64,000 nucleotides of DNA from GAS188 sp044445965 (GTDB lineage: Bacteria > Pseudomonadota > Alphaproteobacteria > Rhizobiales > Beijerinckiaceae): contig JBIOEJ010000003.1 of NCBI GenBank assembly GCA_044445965.1, positions 34,779-98,778 on the forward strand, written 5' to 3'. The translations under genes and the position numbers were made by a program. Shown piece after piece: positions 1 through 8,643 of this stretch. Each line of letters opens with the position of its first letter. The first letter of the stretch is position 1. The notes under the pieces were generated by a model. It had not been told where the DNA came from. It saw only the letters and a list, made by a program, of their open reading frames with translations, and did not search any database.

Positions 1-666
1 GAGGCCGTGCCGGGCGGCGCCGCGCCGCACGATCTCCTCGCCGAGGAAGTGATGCAACTCGTGTACGGTGTAGACCTGCACTGCGGTCGTATCGGCCCAT
101 TTCGCCGATAGGGCGCTCAGGCGCCTCTCCATCTGGCCGAGCACGAAGACCGCCTTCTCGCGCATCGCGTCCGGGCTCGTGACACGATAGCGGATGGTCT
201 TGGCGCTGTACGGTCCTGCTCCCTCCTGTGCCTCCCCGCTGCCGGCGATGATGAAGCTCTTCAGCGAATCCGAGGATGGGACCGCGACGCTGAAGGCATG
301 GAAGCTCGGCACCACCGGCGGATCGATGGCCGGGCACACATTGCTGCGGGCGACCGGATTCTTATCGCCCATCATGATGCCCCAGCGCTCGAGCGTGCCG
401 ACATAGATGCGGTTGAAGGCCCTGAACCCCTCATCGTCGAAGGGCGCTGGCGAGCGTAGCTCGCAAGCGCAAAAGGCGGTCAGCGGCAGGCCTGCTCCCT
501 TAAGATGACGCTCGATGCGGGCGAAGCCATCGTCCAGCGACACCGGATCGAGGAAGCGCAGGCGCTCGATACGATGGCCCGGCAGCGCGGCGACGCCTGC
601 CGAATATTGGAAAGGGCCTGGGATGTAGCGGTACCCGAATGCCGGCAGCGCGATCGCCTCGGCCAT
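1..666 (-). CDS. Rid/YjgF-like protein, 3' end cut by the window edge
   Basis: The reading frame is open from an ATG at 666 to the window edge (about 222 residues, stop codon not included). It lies 5 bp downstream of the NDUFA9-like gene on the same strand, so the two are probably cotranscribed. The segment FNRIYVGTLERWG followed by ARSNVCP and later PPVVPSFHAFSV looks like the middle of RidA/YjgF deaminases, which hydrolyse reactive enamine/imine intermediates. It is longer than a stand-alone RidA (about 130 residues), so it may belong to a larger Rid-related group such as aminomuconate deaminases. The family link rests on a short resemblance and the catalytic arginine was not placed, so the function stays uncertain. 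Confidence 0.5.
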   Translation of the reverse strand, partial: MAEAIALPAFGYRYIPGPFQYSAGVAALPGHRIERLRFLDPVSLDDGFARIERHLKGAGLPLTAFCACELRSPAPFDDEGFRAFNRIYVGTLERWGIMMGDKNPVARSNVCPAIDPPVVPSFHAFSVAVPSSDSLKSFIIAGSGEAQEGAGPYSAKTIRYRVTSPDAMREKAVFVLGQMERRLSALSAKWADTTAVQVYTVHELHHFLGEEIVRRGAARHGL

Positions 667-671
667 CGGCG

Positions 672-1676
672 TCAAGCCTCGCGCGTCTTCTCGAACTGGC
701 CGTATTTCCGGAAGCGCCAGAGATAGGAGGGCACGATTGCTTCATAGGCGGTCGGCGCGATGCCGATGCCTTCGAGGGTGCGGCCCTCGGCCTTGGCGGC
801 GTCCGAGACCAGATTGTCCCGCTCGAGGAGGCGGAGCTGATCGCGGGTGATCATCAGCGGACGCGGCGGCAGCTTGCCGAAGGTGAGCGCGTCGGTGAAT
901 TCCATCAACGCGGCCTGGATGCGCGCCGCGGCAAAGGGCAGCGGCACGAAAGGACGGCTGCGGCCTGTCTCCTGGAGCACATAGGTCAGGATTTCCTTGA
1001 GGCTCGCCACGCGCGGCCCGCCGAGCTCGTAGATCCGGCTGGCGGCGATCGTGCCGTCGACGGCGCGCGCGATCGTCTCGGCGACATCGCCGACGAAGAC
1101 AGGCTGGAACCTCATGACCCCGTCGCCGATCAGCGGCACCACCGGCACGAGGCGGACGAGCGCGGCGAAGCGGTTGAAGAAATCATCCTCCGGCCCGAAG
1201 ATCACGGAGGGCCGCACCACCGTGCCGCCGGCGGCGAGCGCCGCCGCCTCCCCGGCCGCCTTGGTGCGTTGATAGGGCGTTGCGCCGTTGGGGTCGGCGC
1301 CGATCGCCGATATTTGGACGAGCCGCGCCCCATGGGCCGCGGCAGCCGTGGCCACGGCGCGCGCGCCCGCATCCTGCACCGCCTCGAAGGTCTGGCGGCC
1401 CTTCGCCGACAGGATGCCGACGAGATTGACGACCGCGCTCGCCCCCTCGGTCGCCTTCTCGACCGACCAAGGGAAGCGCAGATTGGCCTGCACCGGCATG
1501 ACCTGGCCGACCATGCCGAGCGGCTGCAGGAAGCCCGCGAGATCAGGCCGGCGCACGGCCGGGCGCACGCGATAGCCGCGCCGTGCCAGCGCCTGCACCA
1601 CATGGCGGCCGACGAAGCCCGATCCGCCGAAGACCGTGACGATCTTCGACGATAGCCCGATTGCCTCAATCGCCAT
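672..1676 (-). CDS. Complex I NDUFA9-like NAD(P)-binding protein (atypical SDR)
   Basis: This 334-residue protein has a Rossmann glycine motif GGSGFVGRHV near residue 17, a VVNLVG segment, and a YQRTK (YxxxK) motif in the middle, as in extended or atypical short-chain dehydrogenases. The overall pattern, including FGPEDDFFNRFA and the FQPVFVGDVA stretch, matches the bacterial relatives of the mitochondrial complex I subunit NDUFA9. These are thought to bind NADPH and to help complex I assembly or act on quinone-related substrates. The ATG at 1676 gives the normal length. It is followed 5 bp later by the Rid-like gene. Family assignment is firm; the physiological substrate is not known from sequence. 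Confidence 0.85.
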   Translation of the reverse strand: MAIEAIGLSSKIVTVFGGSGFVGRHVVQALARRGYRVRPAVRRPDLAGFLQPLGMVGQVMPVQANLRFPWSVEKATEGASAVVNLVGILSAKGRQTFEAVQDAGARAVATAAAAHGARLVQISAIGADPNGATPYQRTKAAGEAAALAAGGTVVRPSVIFGPEDDFFNRFAALVRLVPVVPLIGDGVMRFQPVFVGDVAETIARAVDGTIAASRIYELGGPRVASLKEILTYVLQETGRSRPFVPLPFAAARIQAALMEFTDALTFGKLPPRPLMITRDQLRLLERDNLVSDAAKAEGRTLEGIGIAPTAYEAIVPSYLWRFRKYGQFEKTREA

Positions 1677-1745
1677 TGCGCGGTTCCCGGCGGTTCATCT
1701 CGTCGCGGACCATCTAATCAATGGCGCACCACCGGTCCAGCGATG

Positions 1746-2204
1746 TCAGCTTTCGTCGAGCCACCGCCGCGCGTCCGCTACATCGGCTGCCTTCGAGGCG
1801 ACCCAGCCGCCGGGCTCGCCGGACGGGCCTAGCTCCTTCTTCCAGAAGGGGGCGCTCGTCTTGAGGTAATCCATGAGGAACGCTGCGGCCTCGAAAGCGG
1901 CGCGGCGATGGGCGGAAGCCGTGACCACGAGCACGATATCCTCCCCCGGCGCGATGCGGCCGTGCCGATGCACGACGCTGACGCCCTGCAACGGCCAGCG
2001 CCTTTGCGCCTCGTCGACGACGCGCGCGATCTCCTCTTGCGCCATGCCTGGATAGTGCTCGATCTCGAGCGCGGCCAGCCTGCCGCCCTCGTCCCGGCAG
2101 AGCCCGGTGAAGGTGACGACCGCGCCGATGTCACGGCGCCCGCGCGTCAGCGCCGCGATCTCGGCGGCGACGTCGAAGGCTTCGGGTTGCACGCGAATGG
2201 CCAT
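1746..2204 (-). CDS. moaE: Molybdopterin synthase catalytic subunit MoaE
   Basis: The 152-residue product is a normal-length MoaE. It carries GAVVTFTGLCRD near the N terminus, LEIEHYPGMA, the VVHRHGRIAPGEDIVLV core, and the lysine-rich active site LMDYLKTSAPFWKKE. MoaE with MoaD converts cyclic pyranopterin monophosphate into molybdopterin by inserting the dithiolene sulfurs. moaD is not next to it here. The gene sits 2 bp downstream of the ccmG stop, so it may be read from the cytochrome c maturation operon. The cofactor made is needed by the formate dehydrogenase at 8644-11724. Confidence 0.95.
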   Translation of the reverse strand: MAIRVQPEAFDVAAEIAALTRGRRDIGAVVTFTGLCRDEGGRLAALEIEHYPGMAQEEIARVVDEAQRRWPLQGVSVVHRHGRIAPGEDIVLVVTASAHRRAAFEAAAFLMDYLKTSAPFWKKELGPSGEPGGWVASKAADVADARRWLDES

Positions 2205-2206
2205 GG

Positions 2207-2833
2207 CTAGCGCACCCCGGAAGCCTTGCCGATCAGCTGCTGCGCATCGGCCATCGTGAGCGCGCCGACATGCTTGGCGACGATGCGCCCGGTAGCATCG
2301 ATAGCGAAGGTCTCCGGAACGCCATAGACGCCGAAATCGAGGCCGGTGCGCCCCAAGGCGTCGACGCCGACCTTGCGATAAGGGTTGCCGAAAGCGCCGA
2401 GGAAATTCAGCGCCTTCGCCGCCTCGTCCTTATAGTTCAGCCCGAGCAGCGTGACGCTCTTATCCTTGGCGAGCTCCATCAGCACCGGGTGCTCCTCCCG
2501 GCATGGCACGCACCAGGAGGCGAAGACATTGAGGAGCGTGCCGCCGCCAATCTTCAGATCGGCGTCGCCGAAGCCGTCCACCGCGCGGCCGTCCTGCGTC
2601 AGGCCGGCAAGCCCGGGCAGCGCGAATTCGGGCACCTGTCGGCCGATCAAGGCCGAAGGCAGCACGGCCGGATTGTGCCCGATGCCCGCTCGCAGCAGCG
2701 CCGCGAGACATAGGAAGACCGCGAGAGGCAAAATCAGCCAGGGATTGGGAAAAAGCCGAAGGAACAGTTCCTTCGCCAAGAGCCGCAAGGGGAGGCGGGC
2801 AGGCCTGCGCGACTCGGGCGTAACCTTGCTCAT
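2207..2833 (-). CDS. ccmG: Periplasmic thiol:disulfide interchange protein CcmG/DsbE
   Basis: The protein has 208 residues. A single membrane anchor (about residues 31-52) is followed by a periplasmic thioredoxin fold with the active site WCVPC (Cys108 and Cys111) and a cis-proline segment GVPETFAID. CcmG keeps the CXXCH cysteines of apocytochrome c reduced so that haem can be attached. The start ATG overlaps the stop of ccmD by 4 bp, a coupling typical of ccmC-ccmD-ccmG operons. The length and the anchor agree with the CcmG branch rather than a soluble TlpA protein. Confidence 0.92.
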   Translation of the reverse strand: MSKVTPESRRPARLPLRLLAKELFLRLFPNPWLILPLAVFLCLAALLRAGIGHNPAVLPSALIGRQVPEFALPGLAGLTQDGRAVDGFGDADLKIGGGTLLNVFASWCVPCREEHPVLMELAKDKSVTLLGLNYKDEAAKALNFLGAFGNPYRKVGVDALGRTGLDFGVYGVPETFAIDATGRIVAKHVGALTMADAQQLIGKASGVR

Positions 2834-3021
2834 TCCGATGCGGCGTCAGGACCGGAGGGATTTCGACCCCTCGCCTCGTAAGGGGCGAGCGCCCGGCGCA
2901 CCGCCCGGTGATCGAACAGGGTCGCGCCGATCAAGAGGGCGACGACCAGCGCGGCGATCGCATAAGCTGCGATCACGAAGCCGATATGCGGCAGATCCAG
3001 GAAATCGTCGAGGAAGCTCAT
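2830..3021 (-). CDS. ccmD: Haem exporter protein CcmD
   Basis: This is a small 63-residue protein with one membrane span (about residues 13-35, rich in Ala, Ile, Val and Leu) followed by a charged tail (DHRAVRRALAPYEARG). That layout and its position exactly between ccmC and ccmG identify CcmD. CcmD is needed to release haem-loaded CcmE from the CcmABC complex. Its ATG overlaps the ccmC stop by 4 bp, and its stop overlaps the ccmG start by 4 bp. The hydrophobic segment with flanking YxIAALV is typical. The call rests mostly on size, topology and context, since CcmD is poorly conserved. Confidence 0.88.
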   Translation of the reverse strand: MSFLDDFLDLPHIGFVIAAYAIAALVVALLIGATLFDHRAVRRALAPYEARGRNPSGPDAASE

Positions 3022-3791
3022 GCGCGCGCTCTTCCCTCGACAGACGTAACGGTCAGGCGGGGCTGCGCCTCGGAAGCGGCCAGGATGGCGAGCCGGCGCA
3101 GCCGCCGGCGCAGGATCTCGTTGCGCATGCCTGCGAGCTGCAGCGTCGCGAACAACAGCGTGAAGGCGCCCGCCATGACGAGGAGTGGCAAGAGGATCGA
3201 AGGGGCGATCTTCGGCCCGTCGAGCGTAAACACCGATGCGCCTTGATGCAGCGTGTTCCACCACTCGACCGAGAACTTGACGATCGGGATGTTGACGAAT
3301 CCGACCAGCGTCGCGATCGCCGCGATCCGCCCCGCCTGTCCGGGATCCTCGATGGCGTTCCAGATCGCCAATATGCCGAGATAGATGAGGAACAGCACCA
3401 GCACCGAAGTGAGCCGCGCATCCCACACCCACCAGGCGCCCCACATCGGCTTGCCCCAGAGCGAGCCGGTCACCAGGCACAGGAAAGTGAAGGCGCAGCC
3501 GAAGGGTGCAGCGGCCTTCATCGACACCTCGGCGAGCGGATGACGCCAGACGAGCGCGCCGAGCGCCGATACCGACATGATGGAGTAGATGAGCAGCGCC
3601 AGCCAGGCCGACGGCACATGCAGATACATGATGCGGACCGTCTCGCCCTGCTGATAATCCGCTGGCGCCGTGAAGGCCAGCCACAATCCGAGCGCGAAAC
3701 AGACGCAAGTGAGCGCCGCGAGCCAAGGCAGCGCGCGGCCGGCGAAACTCATGAAGCGGCTCGGATTGGCGAGCGAGGTCAAGCTCGGCAT
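3018..3791 (-). CDS. ccmC: Haem exporter protein CcmC
   Basis: The 257-residue integral membrane protein has six likely membrane segments. It carries the tryptophan-rich haem-handling motif WGAWWVWDARLTS (about residues 117-129) between conserved histidines (LHVP near 58 and WRHPL near 84, and a later WWNTLHQ). CcmC transfers haem to the chaperone CcmE during cytochrome c maturation. It is the first gene of a tight ccmC-ccmD-ccmG unit that continues into moaE. The ccmA, ccmB, ccmE, ccmF and ccmH genes are not in this window. Start ATG at 3791 gives the usual N-terminal cytoplasmic leader before the first helix. Confidence 0.96.
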   Translation of the reverse strand: MPSLTSLANPSRFMSFAGRALPWLAALTCVCFALGLWLAFTAPADYQQGETVRIMYLHVPSAWLALLIYSIMSVSALGALVWRHPLAEVSMKAAAPFGCAFTFLCLVTGSLWGKPMWGAWWVWDARLTSVLVLFLIYLGILAIWNAIEDPGQAGRIAAIATLVGFVNIPIVKFSVEWWNTLHQGASVFTLDGPKIAPSILLPLLVMAGAFTLLFATLQLAGMRNEILRRRLRRLAILAASEAQPRLTVTSVEGRARA

Positions 3792-3980
3792 GGCCTCGAC
3801 ATAATGCTGTTGCGCTCAGGGAGCAATGCGATGGTGTCGCGCATGGTGAATGGGATGCGGGTGGTCCATGGTCGCCTATGGCTCGCGCTCGTCGATGCCA
3901 CGAACCGATAGCCTAGGAAATGCATAATCGTGCTAGGTTGCGGTGCCGATCCGAGCGACCCGATAGAGAGGAGACCTCCC

Positions 3981-4583
3981 ATGGCGCCCGTCGATCTTCC
4001 GGAGACCGTCCCGTCCAGCTCCGCCACGCACAGTCTTGGATCGAGCATCGCGCATCTGCGCGCCCGCTGGGGCTGGTTCGCAGCGCTCGGCGCAGCGTTC
4101 ATTCTGTTCGGCGCGATCGCCTTCGGTTCGCTGGTGACGGCGACCATCGCGAGCGTCCTCGTCAACGGCGTGATGATGATCATAGCCGGCATCGCCGAGT
4201 TCGGCATAGGCATTCACATGAAGACCTGGAGCCGCCTGGTGCTGCTGTGCGCGGCAGGCGCCCTGCTGGTCGCCGCCGGCATCCTGTGCATCGTCAATCC
4301 GCTGCTCGCCGCGGCGGCGTTGACGCTTCTCCTCGGCGCAGGATTATGCGCCGCGGGGCTCGTACGCATCTATGTCGCCTCGCAAATGGGGCCCGACACG
4401 CCCTGGCGCATCGCCATCCTGTCCGGCCTCGTCACCTTCTTCCTGGGCGTGGTTATCCTGGCGGGATGGCCGGTGAACGGCTGGTACGTGCTCGGCCTGT
4501 TCCTGGCGGTCGATCTCGTCTTCTACGGCGTGGCGCTGCTCGGCCTTGCCTTCCAGTTGCGCGCCCATCATAGGCCAGGCTGA
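3981..4583 (+). CDS. HdeD-family membrane protein
   Basis: This is a small integral membrane protein of about 200 residues with six hydrophobic segments, starting after a soluble leader (RWGWFAALGAAFILFGAIAF). It has the HdeD/DUF308 pattern of paired helices with a repeated GxxLxxxGI layout (GALLVAAGILCIVNP; LILxxG). HdeD-like proteins are linked to acid resistance in enterobacteria, but the biochemical role is unknown. The ATG at 3981 is preferred over an upstream GTG because GAGAGGAG precedes it with good spacing. It stands alone, followed 14 bp later by xseB on the same strand. Confidence 0.8.
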   Translation: MAPVDLPETVPSSSATHSLGSSIAHLRARWGWFAALGAAFILFGAIAFGSLVTATIASVLVNGVMMIIAGIAEFGIGIHMKTWSRLVLLCAAGALLVAAGILCIVNPLLAAAALTLLLGAGLCAAGLVRIYVASQMGPDTPWRIAILSGLVTFFLGVVILAGWPVNGWYVLGLFLAVDLVFYGVALLGLAFQLRAHHRPG

Positions 4584-4597
4584 ACGGAGCCCCGCAT

Positions 4598-4918
4598 ATG
4601 ACCGAGCCTGCCAAGATCGAACCTGCCGAGATCGAGCCTGCCAAGCGAGCCGCCAAGGATGCCGCCCAGGGGGGCGGGAAGAATGGCGATATCGCCGATC
4701 TTCCCTTCGAGAAGGCGCTGGCCGAGCTCGAAACAATCGTCGGGCGGCTGGAGCGCGGCGATGTGCCGCTCGAGGAATCGATCGCCATCTATGAGCGCGG
4801 CGAGGCCTTGAAGGCGCGTTGCGAGGGATTGCTCAAGCAAGCCGAGGCGAGGATCGAGCGGATCACGCTGAGCGCTGACGGCAAGCCTTCCGGAACGACG
4901 CCTTTCGACGATGCGTGA
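4598..4918 (+). CDS. xseB: Exodeoxyribonuclease VII small subunit XseB
   Basis: The 106-residue product contains the diagnostic XseB core LPFEKALAELETIVGRLERG, then PLEESIAIYERGEAL and CEGLLKQAEARIE, a helical hairpin that binds the XseA coiled coil. Exonuclease VII degrades single-stranded DNA in both directions and works in mismatch repair. The family is usually about 80 residues. Here the first 25-30 residues are extra and contain a short imperfect repeat (EPAKI, EPAEI, EPAK) that is visible as repeated DNA. xseA is not in the window. The gene ends 26 bp from the convergent aldo/keto reductase. Confidence 0.95.
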   Translation: MTEPAKIEPAEIEPAKRAAKDAAQGGGKNGDIADLPFEKALAELETIVGRLERGDVPLEESIAIYERGEALKARCEGLLKQAEARIERITLSADGKPSGTTPFDDA

Positions 4919-4921
4919 GCG

Positions 4922-4937
4922 CGGCGCGGAGGCGCCG
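4922..4937. terminator. Perfect hairpin between convergent genes
   Basis: The sequence CGGCGC-GGAG-GCGCCG forms a perfect 6-bp stem with a 4-nt loop exactly in the 26-bp gap between the convergent xseB and aldo/keto reductase stops. There is no T-run on either side, so intrinsic termination is only a possibility. A chance palindrome in GC-rich DNA cannot be excluded. Confidence 0.35.
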
Positions 4938-4944
4938 TTCTCGG

Positions 4945-6006
4945 CTAATCCGGCGTCGGCGCATCGAGACGCAGGAGCCCTTCGGCCTTGAGATCGCTCC
5001 ATAGCGACGCCGGAAAGGGAGTGGCGAGCGAGGCGACGTTGCGCTGGACTTCCCGAGGCGTCACGGCGCCGAGCACCACCGAGGCGACGGCGGCATGTCC
5101 GAGCGGGAAGCGCAGGGCCGCATCGGCGAGATTGACGCCGTGGGCGCGGCAGACGGCCTCGATGCGCGCCACCTTCTCCAGAATCTCGGGCGGGGCCGGC
5201 CGGTAATTGTAGCGCGCGCCCGGCACCGCCCCGGTCGCCAGGATGCCGGAATTGAACACGCCGCCGAGCATCAGGCCGATGCCTTTGCGCTCCGCCAGCG
5301 GCATGAAGCTGTCGAGCGCCCCCTGCTCCAGCAAGGAATAGCGGCCGGCGAGCAGCATGGCGTCGAAATCGCCGGCCTTGGCGAAACGCTCGCACATCTC
5401 GGCTTCGTTGAGGCCGACCCCGATCGCCTTAATGGTGCCCTCCTCGCGCAGCTTGGCGAGCGCGACGTAAGCGCCCTGCATGGCCTCCTTGAAGCGCGCC
5501 TCGATGGCGTCCTTGCCATGCGTCCAGACATCGACATCGTGGATCAGGAGGATATCGATGCGGTCGACGCCGAGCCTGAGCAAGGATTGCTCGAAGGACC
5601 GCATCGCACCGTCATAGGAGTAATCGACGACCGCCTTGTGCGGCGCGCCACCCGCGAAACCCGGTGCCGCCGCCCCGTCGCCGACCGCGGTGCCGCCCCG
5701 CCGGGTGGGGTCCATCCAGCGCCCCACCTTGGTCGACAGGACATAGCTGTCGCGCGCCGCGCCGCGCAGCCCGGTGCCGCAACGATGCTCGGCGAGACCG
5801 TTGCCGTAATGCGGCGAGGTGTCGACGAGAGTGATCCCGGCGGCGAGCGCCGCTTCGACCGTGGCGATCGCCTTTGCCTCGTCGAGCCTGGCGTAGAGAT
5901 CGCCTAGCGGCGCCGCGCCGAAGCCGATGGCGCTCACCTCGATCCGTCGCCGGCCGAGCACTCGCTTCGGCGGCCTCGACGGGGCAGGCGACTGGCTTTG
6001 CGTCAC
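4945..6006 (-). CDS. Aldo/keto reductase (D-threo-aldose / pyridoxal dehydrogenase type)
   Basis: This is an NAD(P)-dependent oxidoreductase with an AKR barrel. The catalytic tetrad is visible: Asp and Tyr in DTSPHYGNG, Lys in LSTKVGR, and His in LLIHDVD. The sequence GFGAAPLGDLY near the start and VASVVLGAVTPREV near the end fit the branch that includes D-threo-aldose 1-dehydrogenase and pyridoxal 4-dehydrogenase. The substrate cannot be fixed. The chosen start is a GTG at 6006 (353 residues), 8 bp downstream of the stop of the coiled-coil gene. A longer frame begins at 6081 but would overlap that gene by 68 bp and add a proline-rich leader with no family support. No strong ribosome binding site decides this. 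Confidence 0.8.
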   Translation of the reverse strand: MTQSQSPAPSRPPKRVLGRRRIEVSAIGFGAAPLGDLYARLDEAKAIATVEAALAAGITLVDTSPHYGNGLAEHRCGTGLRGAARDSYVLSTKVGRWMDPTRRGGTAVGDGAAAPGFAGGAPHKAVVDYSYDGAMRSFEQSLLRLGVDRIDILLIHDVDVWTHGKDAIEARFKEAMQGAYVALAKLREEGTIKAIGVGLNEAEMCERFAKAGDFDAMLLAGRYSLLEQGALDSFMPLAERKGIGLMLGGVFNSGILATGAVPGARYNYRPAPPEILEKVARIEAVCRAHGVNLADAALRFPLGHAAVASVVLGAVTPREVQRNVASLATPFPASLWSDLKAEGLLRLDAPTPD

Positions 6007-6013
6007 CGTCCGG

Positions 6014-7303
6014 TCACTCGGCGGCTGCGCGGGGCGGCGGGGCGGTCGCCGGCAAGGGGCCGGCGCCGCTGGCGCGTGCAATATCGTCGGCTAGCCGCTC
6101 GATCATGGCGACCAGCTCCTCACGCGCCTGCGCATCGTCGAGCGCGGCATCGCCCGAACGGAGCGCCATATGCGCCGTCTCCGCCTGCAGCCGATCACGC
6201 TCGGCCCGCACCTCACGCAGCGCCTTGGTCGCGGCGCCGTGCTCGGCTTTCTCGCCTTCGAGCGCCTGCGCCAGCTCGCGCAGTTCGGCCTCCACCTTGG
6301 CGACATGCAGACGTTCGGCCGCCTCGGCCCGCTCGCCGCGCTCGCGCTCGGCCTCGAGCTGCCGGCGCAGCGTCGCGAGCTCGGCCGAGGCGCCGGTCGC
6401 CTCCTGCGAGGCGCCCTGGTGCAGCGAGGCGAGCGCGGCGAGGCGTTCCTTCGCCGTATCGAGGTCGAGAGCGAGACGCGCGCCATGCGCGTCGCTGGCG
6501 GCGAGCCGCGTCGCTAATTCGGAGGCGCGGCTCTCGGTCTGCGTCTTGTCGAGGTCGCGCTGCAGCGACAGATCGCCGAGCTCGGCGAGGCGAGCTTCGC
6601 GGGCTCCGAGGTCGCGCTCCAACCGTGTCAGATGCTCCTTATGCGTCTCCCGCTCCGCCTTGAGCAGGCTGTTCTCGGCATGGTGCGCATCCGCGGTCGC
6701 CCCAAGCGCGGCATGTTCGGCGCGAAGCGCATGATGGGCGGCTTCGACGCCCTCGATCCGCCCCAGCAGCGCTTCCCGCTCGGCCTGCAGCGCCGCAGTC
6801 TCCAAGTGGCGCTGCTCGGCCGTGTCGGTCAGGGCTTCGTGACGCGCTCCGAGGTCACGATGCGCGGCCTCGAGGGCGGTGAGCTCATTGCGCAGCGTGG
6901 CGAGGCGCGCCTGCTCGGCCGCAAGGGCTGCATTCGTCTCGGACAACGCCGCTGTCAGGCGCGTCTGCTCGGCCGTCGATACGCCATGCTGCTCGGTCGT
7001 GTCGGTGAGCTTGGCCTCGAGCTCGGCGATGCGGGCCTGCTCCCTCCCGGCTTCCGCGAGCATATGGGCACGCTGGGCGGCGAGCTCTTCGGCGCGCTTC
7101 TCGACGCGCGCTTCCTTCACCGCGAGCGCGGCGCGCAACTGGTCGCGCTCGCCGGCGAATTCGGCAACCGACATCGGCAAGGCCGCCTCGAGGCGCCGGC
7201 GCGCCAGCCTCTGCGTACGTCGCGCCAAGGCAGGCATGAGCCCCAGCCAGATGAGGCTCGCGCCGCACGCCCCGAGCGTGGACAGCATCAGATACTCGAT
7301 CAA
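6014..7303 (-). CDS. Membrane-anchored coiled-coil protein of unknown function
   Basis: The 429-residue protein begins with one hydrophobic segment (about residues 3-27), then a basic stretch (RRTQRLARRRLEAALP). From about residue 45 to 405 it is a nearly unbroken Ala, Glu, Leu, Arg and Gln-rich heptad pattern, which predicts one very long coiled coil. The tail is Pro/Ala-rich. Length and topology suggest a cytoplasmic rod tethered to the inner membrane, which could act as a spacer or scaffold, but no known family motif was recognised. The long open frame with consistent heptads and a sensible ATG supports a real gene. It precedes the aldo/keto reductase by 8 bp. Confidence 0.75.
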   Translation of the reverse strand: MIEYLMLSTLGACGASLIWLGLMPALARRTQRLARRRLEAALPMSVAEFAGERDQLRAALAVKEARVEKRAEELAAQRAHMLAEAGREQARIAELEAKLTDTTEQHGVSTAEQTRLTAALSETNAALAAEQARLATLRNELTALEAAHRDLGARHEALTDTAEQRHLETAALQAEREALLGRIEGVEAAHHALRAEHAALGATADAHHAENSLLKAERETHKEHLTRLERDLGAREARLAELGDLSLQRDLDKTQTESRASELATRLAASDAHGARLALDLDTAKERLAALASLHQGASQEATGASAELATLRRQLEAERERGERAEAAERLHVAKVEAELRELAQALEGEKAEHGAATKALREVRAERDRLQAETAHMALRSGDAALDDAQAREELVAMIERLADDIARASGAGPLPATAPPPRAAAE

Positions 7304-7460
7304 GGCCGGTAATCCTCTTTCCGCGCCCGTTCTATCATGATCGGGACGGATTGGGCCATGCGCAAGACGCTGCTATGGCCTCACCTCGTGGAAGAGTAAA
7401 CGCCTCGACATGCCAAGGCCGTGATCAGGTACGGACGCGGGCGCCAGGCAAGGGAGTTCG

Positions 7461-8282
7461 ATGATGCGGCTATTGTTCATCGGCGATGTGGTGGGAAAAG
7501 CCGGCCGAAACGCCGTTCTCGACCGGCTCCCGGATTTGAGAACGCGGTTTTCCCTCGATTGCGTCATCGTCAATGGCGAGAATGCAGCGGGGGGTGCCGG
7601 CATCACCGAGAAGATCTGCTGGGAGCTGATCGAGGCCGGCGCCGACGCGGTGACGCTCGGAAACCATGCGTGGGACCAGCGGGAAGCCCTGATCTTCATC
7701 GAAAGGCAGCAACGCCTGGTGCGCCCGGCGAACTGGCCGGCCGGGACCCCGGGGCGAGGTGCGGCCGTCGTCGAGACCAAGGCCGGCGCGCGAGTGCTGG
7801 TGGTGAACCTCATCGGGCGCGTCTTCATGGGCCTTTCCGACGATCCCTTCGCGGCCGCCGAGCGCGAGACGCAAGCCTGCCCCTTGGGCGCAGGATGCGA
7901 CGCGCTGGTCGTCGATTTCCACGCCGAGGCGACAAGCGAAAAGCAGGCGATGGGCCATTTCCTCGACGGCCGCGCGAGCCTGGTGATCGGCACGCATACG
8001 CACGCGCCGACCGCGGATCACCGCATCTTGTCCGGCGGCACGGGCTTCCAGACCGATTCAGGGATGACCGGCGACTATGATTCAGTCGTCGGTGTCGAGA
8101 AGGGCGAACCGATGCGCCGCTTCTTGCAGGCGACGCCGGCGGCCCGCTTCGAGCCGGCAAGCGGCGAAGCGACCTTGTGCGGCCTCGCCGTGGAGACGAA
8201 TCCAAGCACGGGCCTCGCCGTGCATGTCGGGCCCTTGCGGCTCGGCGGACGATTATCGGAGGTGGAGCCTGGCTTCTGGTGA
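7461..8282 (+). CDS. YmdB/TIGR00282-family metallophosphoesterase
   Basis: The 273-residue protein carries the metal-binding blocks of the calcineurin-like YmdB family in order: FIGDVVGKAGR near residue 7, VNGENAAGGAG near 39, LGNHAWDQ near 68, VVDFHAEATSEK near 155 and VIGTHTHAPTAD near 178. YmdB-type enzymes hydrolyse cyclic nucleotides and small phosphodiesters using two metal ions. The length is normal. A Shine-Dalgarno-like AAGGGAG lies just before the ATG pair at 7461 and 7464. Immediately downstream the seleno-formate dehydrogenase locus begins on the same strand after a 360-bp gap. Confidence 0.92.
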   Translation: MMRLLFIGDVVGKAGRNAVLDRLPDLRTRFSLDCVIVNGENAAGGAGITEKICWELIEAGADAVTLGNHAWDQREALIFIERQQRLVRPANWPAGTPGRGAAVVETKAGARVLVVNLIGRVFMGLSDDPFAAAERETQACPLGAGCDALVVDFHAEATSEKQAMGHFLDGRASLVIGTHTHAPTADHRILSGGTGFQTDSGMTGDYDSVVGVEKGEPMRRFLQATPAARFEPASGEATLCGLAVETNPSTGLAVHVGPLRLGGRLSEVEPGFW

Positions 8283-8643
8283 TAGCACCCGACGGCATGC
8301 CAAAAACGGACGAGTTGTTCGGTTTACGCCTTTGGGCGAGCCTCTTCCGCACCTTATCGACGTCGCTAGCCAAGTCAGGACATACAATCGTGATCGCCGT
8401 TAGTCGTCGACTCCTTGACAGAAGCCAGGAAGGCTGGTCACTTGTAACGCGTCAATGACGGCGACGGAAATCGCCGAGAGCCAGGGATAAGCTGGTGACT
8501 ACGACGGGGCGTTGACTCGCGGGTGGGAGGATAACTGAAGCACTTGTGCCGCCGCGAAGGCTCGCCCCCCTCGTTGACCGTAAGAGTCGGCGGGGAGGAG
8601 GAAAGCGTAATTCTTGTCCAAAGACATGCTCAAGGAGGCCTCG
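8283..8643 (+). other. 360-bp gap upstream of the formate dehydrogenase operon
   Basis: No convincing gene is seen here. It must hold the promoter and leader of the fdn-sel operon. A TTGACA hexamer at 8415-8420 could be a -35 element, but no good -10 lies 16-18 bp downstream. No clear sigma-54 GG/GC pair was found. A strong ribosome binding site AAGGAGG lies at 8632-8638, six bases before the chosen fdnG ATG. Confidence 0.4.

Noticed and set aside
7304..7460. Possible 6S RNA gene
   Set aside because: The gap has the right size and one short complementary end pair, but the typical central bubble and long helical arms could not be drawn.
8283..8643. Sigma-54 promoter for the fdn operon
   Set aside because: No GG-N10-GC pair with good flanks was found; only a lone TTGACA is visible.
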